NCBI RefSeq assembly: GCF_963678635.1
Contig: NC_087063.1
Span: 79,259,617 to 79,323,616 of the forward strand
Source: Symsagittifera roscoffensis
Taxonomy: Eukaryota > Xenacoelomorpha > Acoela > Convolutidae
DNA length: 64,000 bases
Reading direction: 5' to 3'
The notes beneath the pieces were generated by a model that saw only the letters and a list, made by a program, of their open reading frames with translations, ran no database searches and was not told the DNA's origin. Below, piece by piece: positions 10,784 through 23,675 of the stretch. The translations under genes and the position numbers were made by a program. Position 1 is the stretch's first letter. Every line of letters begins with the position of its first letter.

Positions 10784-13051
10784 TGGTTCCTAGCCTGTTT
10801 CTTAATAACCTAATTCCTTTCACTTTTATCTTTTCTTCTGTTTACCTAAGTCTTTTAACAAAATATAATACCCCTCCGTGTTGACAAAAACAGTACCCCT
10901 CCGGATTGGCAAAAATAGGACCCTCCGGATTGGCAAAATTGAAACCCCTCCGGATTGGGACCCCTCCGAGTTGGCAAAAGTAAGACCCCTCCAGATTGGA
11001 CCCCTCCGGTGTTGTGAAAACATGACCCCTCCGGATTGGGACCCCTCCGAATTAGAAAAAATCTGAACCCTCCGGATTGGGACCCCTCCGCTTTTGTCAA
11101 ATTGGCTTCTCGGAGACTTCCTAAATTTTCAACCTATACCCCTCCGGATACGTTCTCCGATGCTATTATGCTGTTTGAACTAACTAGGAAGGGTTTATTT
11201 TCTTTCCCTAGATCCTTCCGGATTGAAGTTAAGCCTCTTAGTTGACAATTCACACTAACGGTGAAGGGTCTTGCAGCTAGCCTAGTTTCGGCTCGACAAA
11301 GGTTTTCTTGTTCCTTTAGCCTTCCCTTTTTTAGAACAGCTTAAAGCTGCCTTATTTGACCGTTACTACTTTTTGGTGGTGGTGTAAGGGCTTTCCAAAA
11401 AATATTTTTGAAAACGTGATGTGTCCACTCTCCCGAATTGGTAAATTTGAAAAAAAAACTTAACAAATTTTCACGCTTACTTTTTCGACTAATTGTTGTT
11501 TTTGTTAGTAAGCTCAGCTAATTTCTGATCTAATGGTACCAAGATCAACTGGATCTGTCCTGTAGTTCCAAAGTTATTTACCAAAACGTCTTTTTTCTGA
11601 GTTCAAAAATTTTCTGTCTTATAGGTCTTATAACTTTTTCCTCAATTCTGTTCTTTTCGACCTAAAAATTATTGATCCCAGCTCAGAAGGCCTATTCTCT
11701 TCTAGTTCAATGCAAAAAAAACCGATCTAAAATGCTTTAGTTGAAACAAGTTCCGAAAAACTATGCCATTTGGACCCCTGCGGATTGATGAATCCACTGA
11801 ATCAAACAGGTTAAGTTCGATTTCTCTGTAACCCGGAAGGTTATCGTCAAACGGATTTTACAACCTGTCGATTCACTAGTGGCCGTTGTCCGAACAACTG
11901 TTTTTACTGTCCTTACTCAAAAATGTCGAAAAATTTTCTGATTTTATAGTGTTCCGCTATTCAAAAATCACAAAAATTTGGTTTTTGGTACCAAAATGGT
12001 TCCAACCACTTCTGAACTAAACTTAACCGGTTCTACTTACTATACTAGCAGAGTTACGAGGTAACTCACTAATTTAATGCTTTTTTCCGTTTCGAAAAAT
12101 ATCGATATCTCAAAAATTGCGATTTGTGGGGGATCGAAATATCGCCAATTTGACCCTAAAAACCGGTCCGCTTACTGTGTTTTTCACTGAAAAACGATAT
12201 AGGAGTATCAATATAGGCTATATAAGTAATAATACTTGTATTACTATACCCCTCCGGGTTTGTTCAATATCCGATTTAAGGTGCTTAACTCAGAAGTTCG
12301 CAGTTCGGTGAAGGGTCACTACAGTGCAGCACTGTCGAGCCCCCCACAGATTACTATCTTATTTTTTGTACCAAAAGGGATACAAAACTTGTTAACGATA
12401 CCAAAAAGTAGATTTTTGTTGTCGTTGAGCCCCTTCTTGTTGCTCCTTGTACTGCTTGCCGGATCAGTCTTCTCCCAAGACACTTCCGAATTGAGCGCAA
12501 ATCAGCAGACCCTTCCAGATTGAGCGCAAATTAGCATTAACGTGCTTAAATACTCAAATAACCCTATAGTACAAGCCTCACAAACGGGCCACAAAAATTA
12601 TAGTAAAGATCCTGAGTGATATAAATGCCTTTAACAACAATATATCTATCAACAATAAACGGGGGGTCAGATCATATCTTGTCTGGGGGATGATTTCTAC
12701 TGATTTTTTCTTACTTTTTACTGTTTTTGGTTTTTTTTTGATTTTTTTGTTTTTTGTTTTTCTTGGGTACTATACTACTTTTGGTTTGGTTTATTATATA
12801 TCTTTAAGTGTTTTTGGTCACAAACCTCTCAGGGAACGAGGGGACGGCCGATCCCCCCACCCTTCCTGGGTCGTGAATTTTCGGTCTTAACTAGGTTAAA
12901 AAGCTATTCACGGTAATCCGGAAGGCTTCCGCATTCCGAACTACCTTTCCGCCCTGGCGCTTGTGGCCTATTAAGGCGTTAATGTGAGCATTCGCTCGGC
13001 GCGGAGTGCTTTTCAACGATTCTGCCGGTCATGATGTTAAAAAGAATAAAA
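10784..13051 (-). other. 2.3-kb untranslated leader of element II
   Basis: It lies between the primer site and the Gag start and has no believable ORF. It is homologous along most of its length to 44,280-46,426, which occupies the same place in element III. It is AT-rich with scattered CCCCTCCGG blocks, an internal repeat array near its Gag end, and a conserved GC-richer segment near the primer site (12,830-13,050). Confidence 0.7.
10868..11096. repeat. Leader array of degenerate ACCCCTCCGGATTGG repeats
   Basis: About ten copies of a 15-base core are spaced by zero to twelve AT-rich bases (often CAAAAATAG). The spacing is irregular while the core is conserved. A shorter array of the same core occurs at 44,406-44,520 in the homologous leader, and single copies occur at 11,773, 12,249 and within the LTR. 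Confidence 0.8.
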
Positions 13052-13064
13052 CCCAGGAGCGCCA
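13052..13064 (-). promoter_or_regulatory. Primer binding site of element II
   Basis: The minus strand reads TGGCGCTCCTGGG, abutting the LTR edge with no spacer. It is the same 13-mer as in element I. Confidence 0.82.
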
Positions 13065-13343
13065 TGTAACATTCGCCCGGAAAAACATATGGACGGAAAA
13101 TTAAGTTATGTCCTAAGACGACTGGCTAACGCCTAAACAGAGTATTACATGCTTTCCACCGTCTCTACCAAAGCCAGTTCTTTTGGTGGTCTTTTCAATA
13201 TCGGGTCGACAAAAACGTTACTGTTCTCCGGCTTCGACCTGAACGCTCAAATTAACTTAATTATATGCCAAAATAGTGAGCTCATCGCAGGGTCTCAGTA
13301 TCCCCAGACCACGAGGTCACTCCCAAAAACAGGGCTACTACGA

Positions 13344-13349
13344 TTTATT
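13344..13349 (-). terminator. Polyadenylation signal AATAAA in the LTR
   Basis: AATAAA on the minus strand about 150 bases downstream of the TATA box, the normal placement for a signal within R. Conserved in the sister LTR near 8124. Confidence 0.5.
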
Positions 13350-13500
13350 ATATTACTATTGTTTTTGTTCAGTAGATAAAAATCATCATCTCCATCGAAG
13401 ATCGACCAACCCTTTCCCTCAACTCCTAGCTTCTCATCGTCGGAAAAAGAATTCAGATATTAAATAAATTCAATTCAGGACATACCCGGGAAGCTAAAAG

Positions 13501-13510
13501 TTTATATAAG
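13501..13510 (-). promoter_or_regulatory. TATA box of the intact LTR
   Basis: CTTATATAAA on the minus strand, about 360 bases into the LTR. It implies a transcription start near 13,475 and a U5-R length of about 400 bases. The copy near 49,860 has lost the box. Confidence 0.6.
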
Positions 13511-13969
13511 ACAGTTTCAATTCAAGGACCGTGATCCCTCCGGATTCCTCAATCCGGGGAACTAACACCCGTATCTCCTTTCCGCAAGGCTGTTTTCTAC
13601 CCTTCACCGTTGTTGTGAATGGCCTTGCAACAGTTGTAGCGTCAGAATCGTTGCGAAGCGGTCTCTGCTATTTCTGCTATTCGTTGTTGCTTTTTCCTCG
13701 CAATTCTCGTTGTTGTCGTCGTTGCAACTATCGTTGTTGTGTTTTTATTCTGGTTTTCTTCCAAAATGGTCGTTTTTGGTATTTCTCAGAAATATGACGT
13801 CGTCAATCGAAGTTTTAAAAATTTGAAATACCAGAATATTTTAGCCTTCAGTGTTTGACTAATCGTTCCAGACGAATCAGATCTGTAACATTCGTCATTG
13901 AGAACACCTTTTCTCACTTCGATCTTTTTCTTTCTTCCGAGTCATACTCCCCGCAAGTCAATCCAATCA

Positions 13970-16440
13970 TGCACCAAGCTTAAGTGTCAGTTTAAACTAC
14001 ATCTTCCCGATTTGTCCAATTGTTCAAATAACGTCGCTAATTCCTTGAAACCATCAATCTTCCCGGTTAGATGTTCTTTTTCTGATCGATAAAAATTCGA
14101 TTGCGAAACTGCATTTTTGTACATTCTGGTCGAACGTGACATACTCCCCGGACAGCCCGGTCAATGTCCTCATTGAGTCTTGTAATATTCTTCAAAATGG
14201 TACAGTGCCATTGAACAGAGTTTACAAAATGCACGAAACTACTCATATCTACGTCATATCGACTCACTGCAGAATATAAATGGCATCATATTACACTTTT
14301 ATAGCCTCCCAAGTTCTTTAATCAATCTGCACTTTCGAGGATATGACTTCAGATAAAACAATTTTTTTTGAATTGCAACGTCAATGCCTTGATTTAAAAC
14401 TTTTTCTCTAAGGTTTTAAAAGTGTTGGGAAGCAGGACAGTCCTGCCAACCAACCAGCTAAAATTGTCCTACTTTGCTTCTTCCCTTCGGAAATTTGGTT
14501 GTTATTGGTCCTGAATATTAAAAGTAAGAAACTCGCTGGTTAGAAGGAACAACGAAAGAATTCCCCTCTTCAAGAGATTACTCAAGTCTTTCATATCACC
14601 ACAAAGTAATCAGTGATCTTAGTTGGTTAAAAACAGTCATGCAGGCTAGAATATTTAATATACTCTTCACTCAAGCCTTTCTAAATAAATAGTAAGTGTC
14701 TCTAAAGTCACTAACTAAAATCATAAAGCAGATTTTTAAATGCAACAAACTCTTTGTTCTTTAAAATTCAAATAAATGTTTTCTTTTCAAATTCAATTGC
14801 AAACTTAGTTGCTTTGTTGCTCATTTGAGTTTTTGTCACACACAAAACAATTCTGACTTTTAACATCTTCTCTTTCGTTGCTTCTTTGTTTCCTTTGCTC
14901 GTCGTTTAGAAGTTCCAAAACTTTTAAATCCTTCTATTTTTTTCTTTTTGCATCTTGTTCTTTTCGGCCATTCGTCAATGTTCCATCTCCTCCTCTTGCG
15001 ACATTGACTCCGCACTTTCCGTCTCTGTGCCTCGCAACACGTCGGTAGCTATTCTGACGCTGTTGGAAGCAGTCCTCCAACAATTCTGCTCTTCTACTCT
15101 TTGTTTACAACAAGGTAGAGGATCAACGTAAGTTTCTCTGTTTCGGCAAAAGCTGTTGCGGAGGCACAACGTCACGTTTCTCTTCATGTCTTCCTTCAAA
15201 ATCTCTTCTTTTTCCCTTCCGTCACAGTCACTTGTCCTAGAAGTTCTCTTCACTTCGGTGGTTACTGCATTCCGATGAGTTACAAAAGCTCGCTAGAAAG
15301 CTCCTGCTCCAATGTCCAGCTGATACGCACTGTACACTCTGCTGTGCTTTGATATATGTTTCTTGGCATACTCGTACAACCATGCAGTCATGTTGGCTCT
15401 GAAACATTGCATCAGTCTTCCGTTTCCGTTCTTGCTTTCATCACAATGTTCCCAAATAATATCGTCAATTGCTTAAGCCAGGGTCTTTTGCAATCCAGAC
15501 CTCCACAAATGTGACCTTCCAGCCTAAAGACTTCTGCCAGACAACTACCAGGTTTGACCCAGTCCTCTGGTCCCCAGCCAGGCAATTCTAGTTTGTCTTC
15601 TCCGTTGCTCTTAGAGGCAGTCATCATCAAATTATAGATGATGTTCAGGTCACGCAAGTTACAGTCTGAATTCAGTTCCCTCTGCACATCTTGTGTCGCA
15701 CGCAATATCAAATCGGCATTAGGACTCGGACACCATGATGATTTCATCAGTTCCCAAAGCACCGTCAAATTAGTTCTTGGAAATTCGTTCGAGAATCCCA
15801 ATCCAAACTCCATCGGTTGTCAGATTTTGGCACTCAAGGTGCAGTCACCTTTTCCTCCGAGACTAGTCCCAGCTTGGTCTACTGATTAGCAGCGCTTCTT
15901 ATTGTTGCAATTCTTGACGTCCAGAACCTCAGCAACACTGCTTGCTCCTAATCAAAGAAGCAATCGCGTATGTCTTCATTTATGAAAGGGTTGTACGCCA
16001 TCCCTATGATTCCGGATACGTAACTGTATGATTTCTTCCTGATCGGTCCACAGTATTCACTGGATTTTGGCAGTGCTCTCATAGATTCTTTCGAGAATCT
16101 CATCTCCTTGTTAGAGAATCTCCTTATTTCGTCAATCTTTTTCATCGGTTCCAGCTCCAAAGGCTCCTTCATGTTTCGTCGCATCGGCTTGCTCTGGTGG
16201 ATCCCAAAAAAGCTACCAAAAGCAAGGCTTTCGCTCGTTCATCGCCTTCTCTTAGCATCATGACACAAGTGTTGAATGCTGGCACTAAAAATTGTACTAT
16301 CATAAGTCGAATGAAACAGAGAGCGTCTCTCCGCTTCGCGCACGCTACTGCTGCTTCTTCTTGGGTTATTGAGAACACCTTTTCTCACTTCGATCTTTTT
16401 CTTTCTTCTGAGTCATACTCCCCGCAAGTCAATTCAATCA
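13970..16440 (-). repeat. Array unit 1 (2471 bp, internally deleted)
   Basis: It holds the noncoding part (13,970-14,960), the end of the distal ORF (15,253-14,975, MKRTSRTSDCDGREKEE), then a deletion joint near 15,415. There the segment coding ...FRANMTAWLYEYAKKH runs into the segment coding LFGNIVMKARTETE. After the joint come the GFSNEF...DLNIIYNLMMTASKSNGE segment (15,813-15,412) and the RNMKEPLELEPMKK (16,184-15,948) and CFIRLMIVQFLVPAFNTC (16,378-16,169) frames. It lacks the MNIRF module. Confidence 0.75.
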
Positions 16441-18315
16441 TGCACCAAGCTTAATTGTCAGTTTAAATTACCCCTCCTCGATTTGTTCAATCGTTCAAAT
16501 AACGTCGCTAATTCCTTGAAACCATCAATCTTCCCGGTTAGATATTTTTTTCTGATCGATCAAAATTCGATTGCGAAACTGCAGTTTTGTACATTTTGGT
16601 CGAACGTGACATACTTCCTGGACAGCCCGGTCGATGTCCTCATTGAGTCTTGTAATATTCATCAAAACGGTAAAATGCCATCGAACAGAGTTTACAAAAT
16701 GGACGAAACTACTCATATCTACGTTATATCGACCCACTGCAGAATATAAATGGCATCATATTACACTATTATAGCCTCCCAACTTCTTTCATCAATCTGC
16801 ACTTTCGAGGATATGACTTAAGATAAAACATTTTTTTTCTGAATTCCAACGTCGATGCCTTGATTTAAAACGTTTTCTCTTTAGTTTTAAAAGTGTTGGG
16901 TGGCAGGACAGTCCTGCCAACCAACCAGATAAAATTGTCCTACTTTGCTTCCTCCCTTCGGAACTTCGGTTGTTATTGGTCCTGAATATTAAAAGTAAGA
17001 AACTCGGTGGTTAGAAGGAACAACGAAAGAATTCCCCTCTTCAAGAGATTACTCGGGTCTTTCATATCACCACAAAGTGATCAGTGATCATAGTTGGTTA
17101 AAAACAGTCATGCAGGCTAGAATATTGAATAAACTCTTCACTCAAGCCTTTCTAAATAAATAGTAAGTGTCTCTAAAGCCACTAACTAACGTCATAATGC
17201 AAAGTTGTAAATGCAACAAACTCTTTATTCTTTAAAACTCAAATAAATGTTTTCTTTTCAGTTTCAATTGCAAATTTAGTTGCTTTGTTTCCGTTCTTGC
17301 TTTCATCACAATGTTCCCAAACAATATCGTCAATTGCTTGTGTTGTTTCTCCATGTTCTTTACGCAATCCAGACCTCCACAGATGTGACCTTCCAGTCTA
17401 AAGACTTCTGCCAGACAACTACCAAGTTTGACCCAGTCCTCTGGTCCCCAGCCAGGCAATTCTATTTTATCTTCTCCGTTGCTCTTAGAGGCAGTCATCA
17501 TCAAATTATAGATGATGTTCAGGTCACGCAAGTTACAGTCTGAATTCAGTTCCCTCTTCACATCTTGTGTCGCACGCAATATCAAATCGGCATTAGGACT
17601 CGGACACCATGATGGTTTCATCAGTTCCCGAAGCACGGTCAAATTCGTTCTTAGAATTTCGTCCGACTATCCTAATCCAAACTCCACTCGGTTGTCAGAT
17701 TTTGGCACTGAAGGTGCAGTCACCTTTTCCTCCAAGACTAGTCCCAGCTTAGTCTGCTGATTAGCAGCGCTTTTTATTGTTGCAATTCTTGACGTCCAGA
17801 ATCTCAGCAACACTGCTTGCTCCTAATCAAAGAGGCAATCGCGCATGTCTTCATTTATGAAAGCGGTGTACGCCATCCCTATGATTCCGGATACGTAATT
17901 GTAAGATTTCTTCCTGATCGGTCCACAGTATTCACTGGATTTCGGCAGTGCTCCCATAGATTCTTTCGAGAATCTCATCTCCTTGTTAGAGACTCTCCTT
18001 ATTTCGTCAATCTTTTCCATCGTTTCCAGCTCCACAGGCTCCTTCATGTTTCGTCGCATCGGCTTGCTCTGATGGATGCCAAAAAGGCTAGCAAAAGCAA
18101 GGCCTTCGCTCGTTCATCGCCTTCTCTTAGCATCATGACACAAGTGTTGAATGCTGGCACTAAAAATTGTACTATCATAAGTCGAATGAAACAGAGAGCG
18201 TCTCTCCGCTTCGCGCACGCTACTGCTGCTTCTTCTTGGGTTATTGAGAACACCTTTTCTCATTTCGATCTTTTTCTTTCTTCCGAGTCATACTCCCCGC
18301 AAGTCAATTCAATCA
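16441..18315 (-). repeat. Array unit 2 (1875 bp, larger internal deletion)
   Basis: The noncoding part (16,441-17,288) is joined near 17,288 directly to the MTVLRELMKPSWCPSPNADLI segment (17,642-17,232), deleting the end of the distal ORF and the MNIRF module. The upstream frames at 18,059-17,823 and 18,253-18,044 are retained. It is nearly identical to unit 3, sharing the same joint. Confidence 0.78.
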
Positions 18316-20209
18316 TGCACCAAGCTTAATTGTCAGTTTAAATTACCCCTCCTCGATTTGTTCAATCGTTCAAATAACGTCGCTAATTCCTTGAAACCAT
18401 CAATCTTCCCGGTTAGATATTTTTTTCTGATCGATCAAAATTCGATTGCGAAACTGCAGTTTTGTACATTTTGGTCGAACGTGACATACTTCCTGGACAG
18501 CCCGGTCAATGTCCTCATTGAGTCTTGTAATATTCATCAAAACGGTAAAATGCCATCGAACAGAGTTTACAAAATGGACGAAACTACTCATATCTACGTT
18601 ATATCGACCCACTGCAGAATATAAATGGCATCATATTACACTATTATAGCCTCCCAACTTCTTTCATCAATCTGCACTTTCGAGGATATGACTTAAGATA
18701 AAACATTTTTTTCTGAATTCCAACGTCGATGCCTTGATTTAAAACGTTTTCTCTTTAGTTTTAAAAGTGTTGGGTGGCAGGACAGTCCTGCCAACCAACC
18801 AGATAAAATTGTCCTACTTTGCTTCCTCCCTTCGGAACTTCGGTTGTTATTGGTCCTGAATATTAAAAGTAAGAAACTCGGTGGTTAGAAGGAACAACAA
18901 AAGAATTCCCCTCTTCAAGAGATTACTCGGGTCTTTCATATCACCACAAAGTGATCAGTGATCATAGTTGGTTAAAAACAGTCATGCAGGCTAGAATATT
19001 GAATAAACTCTTCACTCAAGCCTTTCTAAATAAATAGTAAGTGTCTCTAAAGCCACTAACTAACGTCATAATGCAAAGTTGTAAATGCAACAAACTCTTT
19101 ATTCTTTAAAACTCAAATAAATGTTTTCTTTTCAGTTTCAATTGCAAATTTAGTTGCTTTGTTTCCGTTCTTGCTTTCATCACAATGTTCCCAAACAATA
19201 TCGTCAATTGCTTGTGTTGTTTCTCCATGTTCTTTACGCAATCCAGACCTCCACAGATGTGACCTTCCAGTCTAAAGACTTCTGCCAGACAACTACCAAG
19301 TTTGACCCAGTCCTCTGGTCCCCAGCCAGGCAATTCTATTTTATCTTCTCCGTTGCTCTTAGAGGCAGTCATCATCAAATTATAGATGATGTTCAGGTCA
19401 CGCAAGTTACAGTCTGAATTCAGTTCCCTCTTCACATCTTGTGTCGCACGCAATATCAAATCGGCATTAGGACTCGGACACCATGATGGTTTCATCAGTT
19501 CCCGAAGCACGGTCAAATTCGTTCTTAGAATTTCGTCCGACTATCCTAATCCAAACTCCACTCGGTTGTCAGATTTTGGCACTGAAGGTGCAGTCACCTT
19601 TTCCTCCAAGACTAGTCCCAGCTTAGTCTGCTGATTAGCAGCGCTTTTTATTGTTGCAATTCTTGACGTCCAGAATCTCAGCAACACTGCTTGCTCCTAA
19701 TCAAAGAGGCAATCGCGCATGTCTTCATTTATGAAAGCGGTGTACGCCATCCCTATGATTCCGGATACGTAATTGTATGATTTCTTCCTGATCGGTCCAC
19801 AGTATTCACTGGATTTCGGCAGTGCTCCCATAGATTCTTTCGAGAATCTCATCTCCTTGTTAGAGACTCTCCTTATTTCGTCAATATTTTCCATCGTTTC
19901 CAGCTCCACAGGCTCCTTCATGTTTCGTCGCATCGGCTTGCTCTGATGGATGCCAAAAAGGCTAGCAAAAGCAAGGCCTTCGCTCGTTCATCGCCTTCTC
20001 TTAGCATCATGACACAAGTGTTGAATGCTGGCACGTAAATTTGTACTATCATAAGTCGAATGAAACAGAGAGTGTCTCTCCGCTCCACGCACGCTACTGC
20101 TGCTCGTTCTTGAGTTATCAGATCTCTCACATTCGTCATTGAGAACACCTTTTCTCACTTCGATCTTTTTCTTTCTTCCGAGTCATACTCCCGCAAGTCA
20201 ATCCAATCA
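18316..20209 (-). repeat. Array unit 3 (1894 bp, same deletion as unit 2)
   Basis: Same joint (near 19,162) and almost the same sequence as unit 2 over about 1.7 kb, for example frames 19,516-19,106 and 17,642-17,232 encode identical peptides. The right end differs, having the MTNVRDLITQE segment (20,148-19,918) as in the long units. The shared joint dates the deletion before the duplication. Confidence 0.78.
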
Positions 20210-23200
20210 TGCACCAAGCTTAAGTGTCATTTCAAACTACCCCTGCCCGATTTGTCCAATCGTTTAAATAACGTCGCTAACTCCTTGAAACCATCAATCC
20301 TCCCGGTTAGATGTTCTTTTTCTGATCGATGAAAATTCGATTGCAAACTGCATTTTTGTACATTCTGGTCGAATGTGACATACTCCCCGGACAGCCCGGT
20401 CAATGTCCTCATTGAGTCTTGTAATATTCATCAAAATGGTACAGTGTAATCGATCAGAGTTTACAAAATGCACAAAACTAATCATATCTACGTCATATCG
20501 ACTCGCTGCAGAATATAAATGGCATCATATTACACTATTATAGCCTCCTAAATTCTTTCACCAATCTGCACTTTCGAGGATATGACTTAAGATAAAACAA
20601 TTTTTTCTGAATTCCAACGTCAATGCCCTGATTTAAAACTTTTTCTCTTAGGTTTTAAAAGTGTTGGGACGCAGGACAGTCCTGCCAACCAACCAGCTAA
20701 AATTATCCTACTTTGCTTCTTCCCTTCGGAAATTTGGTTGTTATTGGTCCTGAATATTAAAATTAAGAAGCTCGGTGGTTAGAAGGAACAACAAAAGAGT
20801 TTCCCTCTTCAAGAGATTACTCAAGTCTTTCATATCACCACAAAGTGATCAGTGATCTTAGTTGGTTAAAAACAGTCATGCAGGCTAGAATATTTAATAT
20901 ACTCTTCACTCAAGCCTTTCTAAATAAATAGTAAGTGTCTCTAAAGCCACTAACTAACGTCATAATGTAAAGTTGTAAATGCAGCATACTCTTTATTCTT
21001 TAAAACTCAAATAAATGTTTTTTTTTCAGTTTCAATTGCAAACTCAGTTGCTTTGTTGCTCATTTGAGTTTTTGTCACAAACAAAACAATTCTGATTTTT
21101 AACATCTTCTCTTTCGTAGCTTGTTTCTTTCCTTTGCTCGTCGTTTAGAAGTTCTAAAACTTTTAAATCCTTCTAATTTTCTTTCTTTTTGCATCTTGTT
21201 GCTTTCGGCCATTCGTCAATGTTCCATCTCCTCCTCTTGCGACATTGACTCCGCACTTTCCGTCTCTGTGTCTCGCAACATTGTGGCTCGTGTCTAGCTA
21301 TATTGAGGCTGTTGGAAGCAGTCCTCCAACAATTCTGCTCTTCTACTCTTTGTTTACAACAAGGTAGAGGATCAACGTAAGTTTCTCTGTTTCGGCAGAA
21401 GCTGTTGCGGAGGCACAACGTCACGTTTCTCTTCATGTCTTCCTTCAAAATCTCTTCTTTTTCCTTTCCGTCACAATCACTTGTCCTAGAAGCTCTCTTC
21501 ACTTCGACGGTTACTGCATTCCGATGAGTTACAAAAGCTCGCTAGAAAGCTCCTGCTCCAATGTCCAGCTGATTCGCACTGTACACTCTGCTGTGCTTCG
21601 ATATATGTTTCTTGGCATACTCGTACAACCATGCAGTCATGTTGGCTCTGAAACATTGCATCAGTCGTCTTCTGGCCCATGTCCTTTTCACTTTCATTGG
21701 AATGTTCAAGATTTCGCACATTGTCTCAAAAAGATCTCTATCTTTTTCGGACAATCCAAATCCTGCAACCGTTCTTTCGTCGGCGCTTCTTGTATATTGA
21801 TCTCTCTTACATGAGCTTCTAGCCACCGTATCGCCATCGTAACTTCTACTATCACTATCGTTATGCGCTGTGATGAATCTGGTATACCCATGGAGAGCAG
21901 CTCTCCACAGTCCCAGATCAACACCAGATTACTACGCCCGGGGTACAACCATGTCTGTAGCAAGCAATGGCAGGGGAACTCATCATGTGTTGACATGATG
22001 CTCCTCCAATTACGCTTTCCCGAAGCTTCCTGTAGTGGTTCCACTTCCATCATCACTCGGTGGACCTCATCATTCTCATCTACTGCATTGTAATCCATGA
22101 CTGTTGATCCTTTCTGCTTTTGTCTTTGAAAGTCACTGAAGTTCCCACTGGCGTATCCCATGAACTTCTTTCGCAGTATCGATTCTAATTCCTCTTTCGT
22201 TCTCACCTCAACTGCTGAGAACATTTTGCAGAGTAACTCATCAGATTTTTTTGACATTCTCGCTAGTTTTACGCATTTCGTTACTGAGAAGGCTTGATCC
22301 ACGATCGTCCTCGTACTCTTTACATCCACCGCTACAAAATGCACTGGGAATCTGCTTTTGCACATTGGAGCTAATGTCGATCCCACCAAATATCGAGCTC
22401 CCGATGGTCTGCGATAATTCTCGCTAAACCGGATGTTCATTTCCGCCTCGATCGCTTCTCCCTACTTTGCTATATATATTTGGTCAGTTTGCAGAACCCC
22501 CGGAAACCCTTCTACACTGATGATAGTGACTATCTCATGCTTTCGTTCTAGATTCAATTGTGACTCTAAAGAACTAAACATGCCGTAGAATCCTAGTGCA
22601 GTCAATAGATTCACGTCGTTTCCTCAATGGCAATCTGCAATCAATTCAGTTTCCGTTCTTGCTTTCATCACAACGTTCCCAAACAATATCGTCAATTGCT
22701 TAAGCCAGGGTCTTTACGCAATCCAGACCTCCACAAATGTGACTTTCCAGTCTAACGACTTCTGCCAGACAACTACCAGGTTTGACCCAGTCCTCTGGTA
22801 CCCAGCCAGGCAATTCTAGTTTGTCTTCTCCGTTGCTCTTAGAGGCTGTCATCATCAAATTATAGATGATGTTCAGGTCACGCAAGTTACAGTCTGAGTT
22901 CAATTTCCTCTGCACATCTTGAGTCGCAGGCAATATCGAATCGGCATCAGGACTCGGCACCATGATGGTTTCATCAGTTCCCAAAGCACCGTTAAATTCG
23001 TTCTTAGAAATCCCAATCCAAACTCCACTCGGTTGTCAGATTTTGGAACTGAAGGTGCAGTACCTTTTCCTCCAAGACTAGTCCCAGCTTAGTGTGCTGA
23101 TTAGCAGCGCTTCTTATTGTTGCAATTCTTGACGTCCAGAATCTCAGCAACACTGCTTGCTCCTAATCAAAGAGGCAATCGCGCATGTCTTCATTTATGA

Positions 23201-23675
23201 AAGCGGTGTACGCCATCCCAATGATTCCGGATACGTAACTGTATGATTTCTTCCTGATCGGTCCACAGTATTCACTGGATTTCGGCAGTGCTCCCATAGA
23301 TTCTTTCGAGAATCTCATCTCCTTGTTAGAGACTCTCCTTTTTTCGTCAATCTTTTCCATCGTTTCCAGGTCCACAGGCTCCTTCATGTTTCGTCGCATC
23401 GGCTTGCTCTGATGGATGCCAAAAAGGCTAGCAAAAGCAAGGCCTTCGCTCGTTCATCGCCTTCTCTTAGCATCATGATACAAGTGTTGAATGCTGGCAC
23501 TTAAATTTGTACTATCATAAGTCGAATGAAACAGAGAGTGTCTCTCCGCTCCACGCACGCTACTGCTGCTCATTCTTGAGTTATCAGATCTCTCACATTC
23601 GTCATTGAGAACACCTTTTCTCACTTCGATCTTTTTCTTTCTTCCGAGTCATATTCCCGCAAGTCAATCCAATCA
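20210..23675 (-). repeat. Array unit 4 (3466 bp, full length)
   Basis: A full unit with the same order as unit 5: noncoding part (20,210-21,170), distal ORF end (21,502-21,173 and 21,826-21,542), MNIRF module (22,440-21,706), CNLRDLNIIYNLMMTAS segment (22,984-22,700) and RNMKEPVDLETMEK segment (23,399-23,163). It is nearly identical to unit 5 and shares most of its stops and frameshifts, so the duplication followed inactivation. Confidence 0.8.

Larger units (their letters stand above)
6094..13870 (-). mobile_element. LTR element II, internally deleted (non-autonomous) derivative
   Basis: A complete LTR-to-LTR structure on the minus strand: 5' LTR (13,065-13,870), primer site (13,052-13,064), 2.3-kb leader, Gag N-terminus (10,783-10,358), distal ORF (10,380-9576), 3' noncoding region and 3' LTR (6094-8654, split by a non-LTR element). 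Protease, RT, RNase H and most of the extra coding region found in element III are absent, deleted between the Gag and the distal ORF near 10,370. No matching target-site duplication is visible at 6094 and 13,870, so one end may have recombined; at 13,870 it is continuous with the array of element III. Confidence 0.75.
13065..13870 (-). repeat. Intact LTR (family 1), shared boundary of elements II and III
   Basis: 806 bp. The plus strand starts TGTAACATTC and ends AATCGTTCCA, so the ends are TG...CA. The edges are set by comparison: the left edge abuts the primer site here and repeats at 6094, 46,452, 47,638, 48,770 and 49,427; the right edge is where this copy and the one ending at 8654 diverge. 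Reading minus, U3 runs from 13,870 to a TATA box at 13,501-13,510, and an AATAAA lies about 150 bases further on. It serves as the 5' LTR of element II; to its right it joins the array of element III. Confidence 0.82.
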
